Below are positions 7,801 to 13,876 of a stretch of 14,502 bases of DNA, piece after piece. The stretch's first letter is position 1; the number at the start of each line of letters is the position of its first letter. This DNA is from DASYQD01 sp036005845 (GTDB lineage: Bacteria; Acidobacteriota; Thermoanaerobaculia; Multivoradales; JAIOJS01): contig DASYQD010000069.1 of NCBI GenBank assembly GCA_036005845.1, forward strand, positions 1 through 14,502, written 5' to 3'. Both the position numbers and the translations under genes were made by a program. Under the pieces are notes generated by a model, which searched no databases, was not told where the DNA came from, and saw only the letters and a program-made list of their open reading frames with translations.

Positions 7801-8257
7801 CGCCGGCCCCGACTCCTCGCTCGACCCCTTCTTCTGGGTGCAGGCCGCCGACTGGGACCCGCAGACGGCGCGCGCCGGCAAGCGCGGCCAGGCGAGCGAC
7901 GTGCTCGCCTCCAACGGCGAGCGCTTCTCCTACCGCTACTCGTTCCCCGGCGCCGAGGGCCGCGGCCGCCCGACCTTCGAGTACCACAACGCCAGCCAGG
8001 AGGGGAGCTTCCGCTTGCGCACGCTGACCTGGCTGCGGCTCGGCAGCACGCCCCGCGACCGCGCCGGCGGCGGCTTCGACACCGTCACCTTCAGCGGCGT
8101 CGGCACCTGGAGCAAGAACGGCGTCGACAGCCTGCAGCGGGCGACGGTGCAGATCACCCAGGCGCCGACCTTCTCCTACGTCGGCATCCAGATCGGCGGC
8201 GGCAGGGTGTCCAACGTCAACACCAAGCCGGTCCGGCTTCAGGAAGTGCATCCGTGA
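4820..8257 (+). CDS. SGNH/GDSL pseudo-hydrolase fused to a large repeated beta-type C-terminal region
   Basis: 1145 residues. ATG at 4820 with no well-spaced ribosome site (GGAGG ends 22 bases upstream). Residues 8-38 are an amphipathic helix instead of a signal peptide, and 45-92 a Pro-rich linker. Residues about 101-458 match a bacterial SGNH hydrolase from end to end: FVVLGEGLAAGIGDF (103-117), NLAVPGYRLADAL (182-194), ALVALGHYEVLEAAVSGD (245-262), CDLHALFRRL (393-402), LTADYLGGIFTLNGYYPGW (414-432) and TGQALIANEVLEALN (433-447). The catalytic residues are replaced: GDS is GEG (Ser to Gly109), G-x-N-D is GHYE (Asn to Tyr252), and DGxHP is NGYYP (Asp to Asn426, His to Tyr429). It should therefore not hydrolyse esters but may still bind lipid. 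Residues 480-560 are a Pro/Ser/Arg linker. Residues 561-1145 are beta-rich, unrecognised, with an internal repeat (588-619 and 817-847) and the ending SNVNTKP. The stop overlaps the patatin start by 4 bases. Confidence 0.85.
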   Translation: MSDEAKTPHLGELLRSALGFSQALSRFTARSLGEVLGGATSALGATRPGGAPPTGVAPPAPGASQPMPIGEAPSTPPLPSRPPPRPQPPAGPIDNGKLDTSSFVVLGEGLAAGIGDFTLSARFQRWSFPAQVAVQMSARLEPVLLQPPGLGNIAGFQPLPVQLPTDLQDTVFEPEAPADPTNLAVPGYRLADALRLRPQPPLVQADARQTGCNLILAGHAMTSGAEEAAFATQVELARRRNPTLALVALGHYEVLEAAVSGDLRLLPGPRGFADEYRRLLRQLAPRGDDGAQVVVVGLFDPADTACISTVEAAARTVKASPSLLREAYGLDADDWITTRGLFEIGYQLMARRIEPLPEGCVLDGTTVRRIGERVREIDGELRSLAAASGAVFCDLHALFRRLRSSGVSCGGRQLTADYLGGIFTLNGYYPGWTGQALIANEVLEALNQRYGARFPPIDLTAVAAVDPVAAYQPAGGPDYPDFASFQNLQHTPPSASGPTSPPRAASARAEEPQPSQRSSERQRRVPERDRRGRGGWAPLVKPPPLAKPLVLPPGREQVLPLNKARSYFGDALRAVDCESPAQAFWGSCGDLYFGGLAMTDSHLSGELRIRFSEPQGNLVRFELSIVDRLVGDDALLAAPQLFRLPNLQGQVTTDGGPVSGGTLDLTTGIAQGPPPAGDLACAFGFLNTAILALLQVNPGFPTAPIAFPGQYGSTWARFSQREDGKLDFEFFGTTFVPLAQVLPGPARFPLPFAGPSPTSPPASIFSRGCALHPHIYLSTVASDDEELGAAPEIPTNTVREYTLVTHNTSFGDEFNLTGDYLGGGGTGRSQLQGRLHVQFGPRAGNTVPIYTSAMVGGGYFAPLPPTPITQLFPGRIPPGPLGFDEFLRFPLASYFLSDVSLLSDPFDLSVAAVDTRSGRILGEQLHRAFISQDVFFALIRIEPRIPAGSFYFRGPALFSAGAQGEPVYRFLGAVDLPYEEGWLFPQPNLAEGFPAGPDSSLDPFFWVQAADWDPQTARAGKRGQASDVLASNGERFSYRYSFPGAEGRGRPTFEYHNASQEGSFRLRTLTWLRLGSTPRDRAGGGFDTVTFSGVGTWSKNGVDSLQRATVQITQAPTFSYVGIQIGGGRVSNVNTKPVRLQEVHP

Positions 8258-9588
8258 CCGAGCCCGCCGCGCGGCAGCGCCCGCATGACGACCCCCGCGA
8301 GCGCGACATCGTGCCTCCGGTGCCCGTCGACCCGGCGACGGCGCGCAGCGCGGTGGTGCTGTCGGGCGGCGGTGCCGGCGGCGCTTTCGAGATCGGCGTG
8401 CTCAAGGCGCTCTACGAAGGCGCGCCGCCGCTGGGCGGCCGGCCGCTGCGGGCCGACGTCTTCACCGGCACCTCGGTGGGCTCCTACAACGCCGCCTTCC
8501 TGGCGCAGTACGACCAGCCGGCGACGGCCGCCATCCAGGACCTCGAGAGGGTCTGGCGAGAACGCATCGCCGGCACTTTGCGCGGCTGCGGCAACGGCAT
8601 CTTCCGGCTGCGCCTCAATCCCTTCCGCTACCTCGACCCCGGCTGCTGGCGCAACCCGCTCGCCATGCTCGGCCAGACCGCCGGCGACCTCGCCTTCGCG
8701 AGCGCCTACGGCCTCGCCTACGGCCAGCAATTCTTCACCTCGACCGACACCTTGGAAGAGCGCGCTCTCGAGGCGGTCAACCTCGGCGCCGCGGTGTCGC
8801 GCGAGCCGCTGGAGTCGCTGCTGCGCGACACCCTCGACCTCGAGCGCCTGCGCCGCTCGCCCAACGAGCTGGCGGTGGCGGTCTCCGACTGGCAGAACGC
8901 CAAGCCCATCGTCTTGCAGAAGAGCGACATCGTCGACCGCTACGGCACCGACGCCATCCTCGCCTCGACGGCGATCCCCGGCGTCTTCGCGCCGGTCTGC
9001 CTCGACGGCGTCACCTGCGTCGACGGCGGCCTGGTGATGAACACGCCATTCAAGCCGGCGGTGCAGGCGGGCGCGCGCGTGCTGCACGTCGTCTACACCG
9101 ATCCCTACGTCGCCGACATCCCGCTGGCGCCGCTACCCAACTCGGCGGCGACGCTGTCGCGCATCTACGCCGTGCTGGTGGCGACGCAGTTCAACGGCGA
9201 CTTCCGCCACGCGGCGATCATCAACGAGGAGATCGCCGAGGTCGCCGCCGGCGCCGGCGAGCTCGCCGCCGAGGCCGACGAGCTACCGGCGGTGCGCGTC
9301 CACCGCGCCATCGGTGCCGACCGGGTGGTGGGGCGGGTTCTGGCGGCCGGCGACCACCGCTACCGGCCGCTCGAGATCCACCGCTACCGGCCGACTGCCA
9401 TGGGCATCTCGTCGGTCGACTTCCTGGATTTTTCGCTGCGCGTGGTCGACCGCCTCATCGACAGCGGCTACGAGCAGACCATCCGTCATGACTGCGAAGA
9501 AGCGGAATGCGTGATTCCCGGCATGTCGATGACCGCCAGGCGCGGAGTCGCTCCGGGAGCGCGGCCGCGCCCAGGAGAACGCCGTTAG
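8254..9588 (+). CDS. Patatin-like phospholipase / acyl hydrolase
   Basis: 444 residues, GTG start in a GTGA overlap with the preceding stop; AGGAAG at 8241-8246 is 7 bases upstream. It has a complete patatin signature: oxyanion loop SGGGAGGAFEIGVL (37-50), nucleophile elbow GTSVG with Ser74, ASTAIPGVFAPV (238-248) and CVDGGLVMNTPFKPAV with Asp257 of the DGG motif. The Ser/Asp dyad is therefore intact and the protein should release acyl chains from phospholipids or neutral lipids. No signal peptide, membrane helix or secretion domain is visible, so it probably acts in the cytoplasm or on an internal surface. Residues 255-444 include a family-typical C-terminal half ending in an Arg/Gly/Pro tail. 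Its coupling to the catalytically dead SGNH protein suggests the pair works together, with the latter as an accessory binding subunit (inference). Confidence 0.93.
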   Translation: MTEPAARQRPHDDPRERDIVPPVPVDPATARSAVVLSGGGAGGAFEIGVLKALYEGAPPLGGRPLRADVFTGTSVGSYNAAFLAQYDQPATAAIQDLERVWRERIAGTLRGCGNGIFRLRLNPFRYLDPGCWRNPLAMLGQTAGDLAFASAYGLAYGQQFFTSTDTLEERALEAVNLGAAVSREPLESLLRDTLDLERLRRSPNELAVAVSDWQNAKPIVLQKSDIVDRYGTDAILASTAIPGVFAPVCLDGVTCVDGGLVMNTPFKPAVQAGARVLHVVYTDPYVADIPLAPLPNSAATLSRIYAVLVATQFNGDFRHAAIINEEIAEVAAGAGELAAEADELPAVRVHRAIGADRVVGRVLAAGDHRYRPLEIHRYRPTAMGISSVDFLDFSLRVVDRLIDSGYEQTIRHDCEEAECVIPGMSMTARRGVAPGARPRPGERR

Positions 9589-9594
9589 GAAGAG

Positions 9595-9611
9595 GGTAGG
9601 CACGTCCTACC
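9595..9611. other. Small hairpin between the patatin and the following gene
   Basis: GGTAGG (9595-9600) pairs with CCTACC (9606-9611) around CACGT, 6 bases after the patatin stop and 42 before the next ATG. A 6-bp stem is weak and could be chance. If real it may tune expression of the downstream gene. Confidence 0.25.
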
Positions 9612-9653
9612 GCTCGTTGCCGAAACTTCGACCGACTCGAAAGGGGGAGATCC

Positions 9654-10337
9654 ATGGCACAGAGCAACAGCTTGATCCAGGCGGTGGACGGGATCCGCGA
9701 TGCCATCCTTCACGGCAGTGGCCAGGGCGGCATCCTCTCGTTCCACAAGATCGCGACCGGTCCCTACGAGCGGGTGCTGGGCTTCAGCACCAAGGAGTTC
9801 ATCAAGCTGGAAGGGGGAAGCTCCGGCGCCTTCTTCAGCTCCACTGGCGTCATCACCGACGTCTGGGGCACCGAGATCCCGGGGACCCGGGTGGCGACCA
9901 AGTTTCCGGTCGTGCTGACTAAGGAGGAAGTGGGGAAGCTCTTCCAGTGGCCGAACCCGCAGACGCCGCCGTTCGAGAAGGTGCCGCCAGTCCCCGACCA
10001 AACCAACGCCGTGCCCACCGGCACCTCGCTGCAGTCCTACTTCTGGAACAACGACAAGGACTCCATCGTCACCGTCGGGCCGGCGGTGGCGAAGATCGCG
10101 TTGCTCAACAACGGGGCTGGCCAGTTCTGGGTGGCTGCCGTCGGCGTAATCAGCCAGGGCACCGGCGTGTACGAGGGTTGCCGCGGCCAGCAGGGGTACG
10201 TCGGCAGCTCGTACATCGACCCCTGGCCCTCGGAGGAGGAACTCCCCGAGAAGCTGGCGGCCGGCATCAACGTCATCAGCACGAGCTGGATCAAGCTGGT
10301 GTACGGCAAGGAGGTGGCGCCGCCAAAAAAAGAGTGA
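9654..10337 (+). CDS. Possible dirigent/allene-oxide-cyclase-like barrel protein
   Basis: 227 residues, ATG at 9654 with AAGGGGGAG at 9641-9649 (good spacing). There is no signal peptide. Residues 5-22 form an amphipathic helix (NSLIQAVDGIRDAILHGS). The rest looks like beta strands: YERVLGFSTKEFIKLEG (39-54), SGAFFSSTGVITDVWGTEI (57-75), SIVTVGPAVAKIALLNNGAG (137-156), FWVAAVGVISQGTGVYEG (158-175) and RGQQGYVGSSYI (177-188). The GTGxYxGxRGxxxxxGS pattern is like that seen in dirigent and allene oxide cyclase barrels, where it follows strand pairs. This is a pattern resemblance only, and a Pro-rich insert (99-122) is atypical. Such barrels bind hydrophobic ligands, which would fit the lipid-enzyme neighbours. 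It lies 65 bases after the patatin gene and 72 before the GMC gene, probably in the same operon. The function is otherwise unknown. Confidence 0.8.
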   Translation: MAQSNSLIQAVDGIRDAILHGSGQGGILSFHKIATGPYERVLGFSTKEFIKLEGGSSGAFFSSTGVITDVWGTEIPGTRVATKFPVVLTKEEVGKLFQWPNPQTPPFEKVPPVPDQTNAVPTGTSLQSYFWNNDKDSIVTVGPAVAKIALLNNGAGQFWVAAVGVISQGTGVYEGCRGQQGYVGSSYIDPWPSEEELPEKLAAGINVISTSWIKLVYGKEVAPPKKE

Positions 10338-10409
10338 GCGGTCCGGCGGCAACGCGGCGGGCCGCAACCCGCAAGACGCGCAGAGCATGACCTCTGAGGA
10401 GGGTGGACG

Positions 10410-12797
10410 ATGAGCACCACCGGGCTCGACGCGAAGCAACAGGAGACGCTGCGCGCGGTCTGCGACACCTACGTTCCCGGCATCAAGCACGCCAACGACA
10501 GGAACGGGTTCTGGGCGCGCAGCGCCTCCTCGCTGGGCGCCAACGTCGCCCTCGAAGGCCTCATCGTCAGCCTTCCTCCGCCGCTGCAGCAGGCGGTGAT
10601 GACGCTGCTCGATTCGCTGGGCGCGCAGGACTTTGCCGCCATGCCGCTCGACCGGCGGACGGCGATCCTGCGTGGGCTGCAGGAGCCCTCGGCGCTGGCC
10701 AAGGGCCTGGCGACGCTGCTCCAGAAGAGCACCATGCTCTTCACCTACGGCCTGCCGACGCCCGCCGACGCTCACGTGATGATGCAGACCTTCGGCGCGC
10801 CGACGGGCCAGAACCCGATGTGGGAGGTGATGGGGTATCCCGGCCCCATCACCGTGCCTCGCGATACCGTCGATCCGCGCTACGAGACGCTGGCGCCCGA
10901 CGGCGACAGCATGGAGCTCGAGGCCGACGTCTGCGTCGTCGGCTCCGGCGCCGGCGGCTGCGTGCTGGCGGCGCGGCTGGCGGAGCGCGGACGTCGCGTG
11001 GTGGTGCTCGAGCAGGGTGGGCAGTACACCGCCGACGAGTTCTACCAGCACGAGCTGTGGTCCTACCAGCACCTCTGGTTCCGCGGCGGCGCCACCCCCA
11101 CCGCCGACGGCAACGTGCTGTTGATGGCCGGAGCGACGCTCGGCGGCGGCACCGAGATCAACTGGATGAACTGCGTGCCGACGCCGCAGGTGGTGCGCGA
11201 CGACTGGGTGCGCGATTTCGATCTCGCCGGCGTCGACGGTCCAGAGTTCGAGCGCTACGTCGAGAGCGCCATGCAGCGCATCCAGGCCAACCAAGGCACG
11301 TCGCTACAGAACGACCCCAACCTGCGCATGAAGGAGGGCTGCGACAAGCTCGGCTACCTCAGCAAGACGACCTACACCAACTGGGACCCGCGGCTCTATA
11401 ACCCACTGCAGGCAGGCTACACCGGGCTCGGCGACCAGACCGGCGGCAAGCAGACGGCGCGCCGCACCACACTGCGCGACGCGTACGAGAACGGCGCCCG
11501 CATCGTCGTGCACTGCCAGGGCGACAAGATCCTGGTCGAGAACGGCAGGGCTGCCGGCGTCGAGGCCAACTACGCCGATCCGCAGGGGCGCAAGGCGAAG
11601 GTCACCGTGCGGGCGCCGATCGTCATCGTCGCCTGCGGCTCGCTGGAGTCGCCGGCGCTCTTGCTGCGCAGCGGCATCGGCGGTCCCGCCGTCGGCAAGC
11701 ACCTCCACGTGCAGCCGGGTGGCGCCGTCTACGGCGTCTACGAGCAGCTCCAGCGCGGCTGGTGGGGCTCGCCGATGACGGCCAATTGCGAGGAGTTCAC
11801 GCTCATCCACGACGGCTGGGGCTTCTACATGGAGATCCCCGCCTTCGGGCCCGGCTTCGTCGCCTCGGTGATCCCGTGGCGCAGCGGCCACCAGCACAAG
11901 GAAGTGATGACCAAGGTCCCCTACGTCAGCACCTCGATCTGGTTCTTGCGCGACAGGAGCGACGGCAGCGTCATCCTCGACGCGACTGGCCAGGCGGTCA
12001 TCAACTACGCGCTCACCGACCCCATCGACCAGCAGAACTTCCGTCAGGCCACCGCCGAGGCGATCCGCATCCACGAGGCCGCCGGCGCGCAGGAGATCTA
12101 CTTCAGCCTGGCGACCTCGCAGCTCATCTGGAAACGCGGGCAGAGCCTCGACGCCTTCATCCGCACCGTCGAGCAGCAGCCGTTGCTCGACGGCGCGCAG
12201 CCGATGATCAGCGCCCACCAGTTGAGCAGCTGCCGGATGGGACCCGACCCGGCGACCAGCGTCGCCAACACCGACGGCGAGCTGCACGACGTCAAGGGCG
12301 TGTGGATGGGCGACGCCAGCGCCTGCCCGACCTCACTGGGCGCCAACCCGATGGTGACCATCATGGCGCTCGCCGAGCGCACTGCCGACAAGATCACCGG
12401 TCTCGACACCGGGGATGCGTGCCAGACGCCGGCGTGGATCGCGAGCAAACCGGCGGGCTCGGCGAACAGCCAGGTCTGGGGTCGCGACGCGGCCAGCCTC
12501 TTCACGCTGCCGTTGAGCCTGATGAGCGGCATGGTCGGGCTGATGTTCCGTCCGCTGACCTGGATGCTGCAGCTCGGCAACGTGACGGCGCCGCGCGGCA
12601 ACGGCGCGCGCGAGCGGGCCCGGCCGGCGTCACCGGCGAGCAGCGCGACGGACGGCGGACGAGCCGAGCACCCTCACCGCTCCGCCGGCCAGAGCCCGTT
12701 CGACCTGCAACCGCCGCCACCGCCGTACGGTACTGTCGGCCACGTGCCCGGCGCCGACGCGGCCCCGCAGAGGGCCACCGAGGTGCGGGCGCGGTGA
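10410..12797 (+). CDS. GMC-family FAD oxidoreductase, long-chain alcohol oxidase type, with hydrophobic C-terminal extension
   Basis: 795 residues, ATG at 10410 with AGGAGGG at 10397-10403. Residues 8-24 (KQQETLRAVCDTYVPGI) are the N-terminal region typical of long-chain fatty alcohol oxidases. FAD binding is shown by VCVVGSGAGGCVLAARLAE (174-192) with ribose-binding Glu201 (VVVLEQGG), by GATLGGGTEINWMN (241-254) and by VIVACGSLESPALLLRSG (405-422). The catalytic end has SAHQLSSCRMG with His603 and DASACPTSLGANPMVTIMAL (635-654) with Asn646 as the partner residue. It should oxidise a long-chain or sterol-like alcohol to the aldehyde or ketone, passing electrons to oxygen or a carrier. Beyond about residue 665 there is an extension of roughly 130 residues: a hydrophobic segment (LFTLPLSLMSGMVGLMFRPL, 697-716), then a charged Pro/Ala/Arg-rich tail. 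The segment may dock the enzyme to a membrane or particle. The stop overlaps the next start (GTGA). Confidence 0.92.
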   Translation: MSTTGLDAKQQETLRAVCDTYVPGIKHANDRNGFWARSASSLGANVALEGLIVSLPPPLQQAVMTLLDSLGAQDFAAMPLDRRTAILRGLQEPSALAKGLATLLQKSTMLFTYGLPTPADAHVMMQTFGAPTGQNPMWEVMGYPGPITVPRDTVDPRYETLAPDGDSMELEADVCVVGSGAGGCVLAARLAERGRRVVVLEQGGQYTADEFYQHELWSYQHLWFRGGATPTADGNVLLMAGATLGGGTEINWMNCVPTPQVVRDDWVRDFDLAGVDGPEFERYVESAMQRIQANQGTSLQNDPNLRMKEGCDKLGYLSKTTYTNWDPRLYNPLQAGYTGLGDQTGGKQTARRTTLRDAYENGARIVVHCQGDKILVENGRAAGVEANYADPQGRKAKVTVRAPIVIVACGSLESPALLLRSGIGGPAVGKHLHVQPGGAVYGVYEQLQRGWWGSPMTANCEEFTLIHDGWGFYMEIPAFGPGFVASVIPWRSGHQHKEVMTKVPYVSTSIWFLRDRSDGSVILDATGQAVINYALTDPIDQQNFRQATAEAIRIHEAAGAQEIYFSLATSQLIWKRGQSLDAFIRTVEQQPLLDGAQPMISAHQLSSCRMGPDPATSVANTDGELHDVKGVWMGDASACPTSLGANPMVTIMALAERTADKITGLDTGDACQTPAWIASKPAGSANSQVWGRDAASLFTLPLSLMSGMVGLMFRPLTWMLQLGNVTAPRGNGARERARPASPASSATDGGRAEHPHRSAGQSPFDLQPPPPPYGTVGHVPGADAAPQRATEVRAR

Positions 12798-13876
12798 ACC
12801 CGATGGCCGCGCAGTCGACCGGCAACGGTTGGGGCAGCGGTCCGCCTCCCCGGCGGACGCTGTGGTCCGACTTGCCGGCGAGCCCGCTGCTGGCGCCGGC
12901 CTTCGCCTTGATGGACGGCGCGTTCGCGGGGCTCGCCGGCCGCGCCGGCGCGCGGCCGCTGCGGGAGTGGAGCGAGCGCGTGCGCGCGTTCGAGCTCTTC
13001 CAACGCGCGCCGACGCTCGTCGCCGGCGGGATGACGCTGGTGCGCGATGCCGCTCCCGCGGTCGAGCACGCCATGGCGCTCGACCCGTGGGAGCGGCTGT
13101 GGGTGCTCGAAGGGCTCGGCTACGCCGCCGGCCGGCACGGCGGCGCCGAGCGGCTCTTCAGGACGATCGGGCGCGCCGAGCTGCCGGCGGCGGCGCTCAT
13201 CCCGCTCCATACCGGTTGCGGGCTGGCGCTGGCGGCGGTGGCCGTCGAAGGCGCCGAGAGCGGCCACGGTCGCCGCGCCGTCGAGAGCTTCGTGCGCCGC
13301 TGCCGGGGCCTCGCGGAGCCCGCGGCCGTGGGCGCCCTCCTCGAAGCGCTCGGTCTGGCGGCGCGCACGCTGTTGCCGGAGAGGCTCGCGGAGCTCGCCG
13401 CGGAAGCGGCGGCGCTCGACGCCGAGCTAGGCGCCTGCTTCTGGCACGGCGTCGGCCGCGCGCTGCTCTTCGTGCCCAGCCAGTGGCTCGCGTGGACGTT
13501 CGGCGGGCCGCTCGCCGCGGCGACACGCGAGGCGCCCGCCGAGGAGGCGGCCGCCAACCTCGTCGCCGGCCTCGCCTGGGCGACGACGCTGGTCGGCCTG
13601 CGCAGCCCGGCATCTCTCGAGCGCCTGCTCGGCGACGCCGACCGCGCGCCAGCCGGCGCGCTCGAGGACGGCATCGCCGGCGCCGTGCTGTTGTGGGCGC
13701 ACGCCAACGGCGTCGACTCGACGCTCGACCGCTTCTTCGATCACGCGGCGCGCGACCGCGACCGCTGGCGCGCTCTCGTCGTCGAGCCCTGCGAGGAGGC
13801 GCTGGCAACGCGTCTCGACGCCGTGCACGCGGGCAGCTTCGGCGATCTCTTCCGCGTCGCCGGGAGCTCGCAGTGA
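12794..13876 (+). CDS. DUF1702-like protein (paralog B)
   Basis: 360 residues from GTG at 12794 in a GTGA overlap; GAGGTG lies 9 bases upstream. An ATG at 12803 is the alternative. Residues 32-50 form a hydrophobic Gly/Ala helix (LLAPAFALMDGAFAGLAG). The core carries DPWERLWVLEGLG (97-109), LHTGCGLA (138-145), FWHGVGRALLFVP (216-228), APAEEAAANLVAGLAWATTLV (247-267) and NGVDSTLDRFFDHAARDRD (305-323), matching the protein at 424-1833 block for block. The two are therefore distant paralogs, this one shorter because it lacks much of the N-terminal domain and C-terminal tail. The architecture recalls DUF1702 (function unknown). It is probably all-helical and soluble. Paralogs placed near both ends of the locus may form a hetero-oligomer. 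Both neighbouring genes overlap it by 4 bases, so it is co-expressed with the GMC enzyme and the following protein. Confidence 0.85.
   Translation: MNPMAAQSTGNGWGSGPPPRRTLWSDLPASPLLAPAFALMDGAFAGLAGRAGARPLREWSERVRAFELFQRAPTLVAGGMTLVRDAAPAVEHAMALDPWERLWVLEGLGYAAGRHGGAERLFRTIGRAELPAAALIPLHTGCGLALAAVAVEGAESGHGRRAVESFVRRCRGLAEPAAVGALLEALGLAARTLLPERLAELAAEAAALDAELGACFWHGVGRALLFVPSQWLAWTFGGPLAAATREAPAEEAAANLVAGLAWATTLVGLRSPASLERLLGDADRAPAGALEDGIAGAVLLWAHANGVDSTLDRFFDHAARDRDRWRALVVEPCEEALATRLDAVHAGSFGDLFRVAGSSQ

Noticed and set aside
5597..8251. 884-codon open frame on the minus strand opposite the SGNH-like gene
   Set aside because: Long antisense frames are expected at this GC content. The translation is Arg/Ala/Gly/Glu-rich without domain motifs, while the + strand frame has clear family motifs.
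10387..10413. Eight-codon leader frame (MTSEEGGR) whose TGA overlaps the GMC start
   Set aside because: It has no ribosome site of its own and consists largely of the GMC gene's Shine-Dalgarno region; most likely chance.
11762..12793. Upstream extension of paralog B through the GMC gene
   Set aside because: The frame is open by chance; the translated part is Arg/Gly-rich noise inside a well-supported GMC reading frame. Homology begins only after 12794.
424..13876. Enediyne biosynthetic cluster, suggested by DUF1702 resemblance
   Set aside because: No iterative polyketide synthase, thioesterase or other enediyne cassette gene is present in the window.
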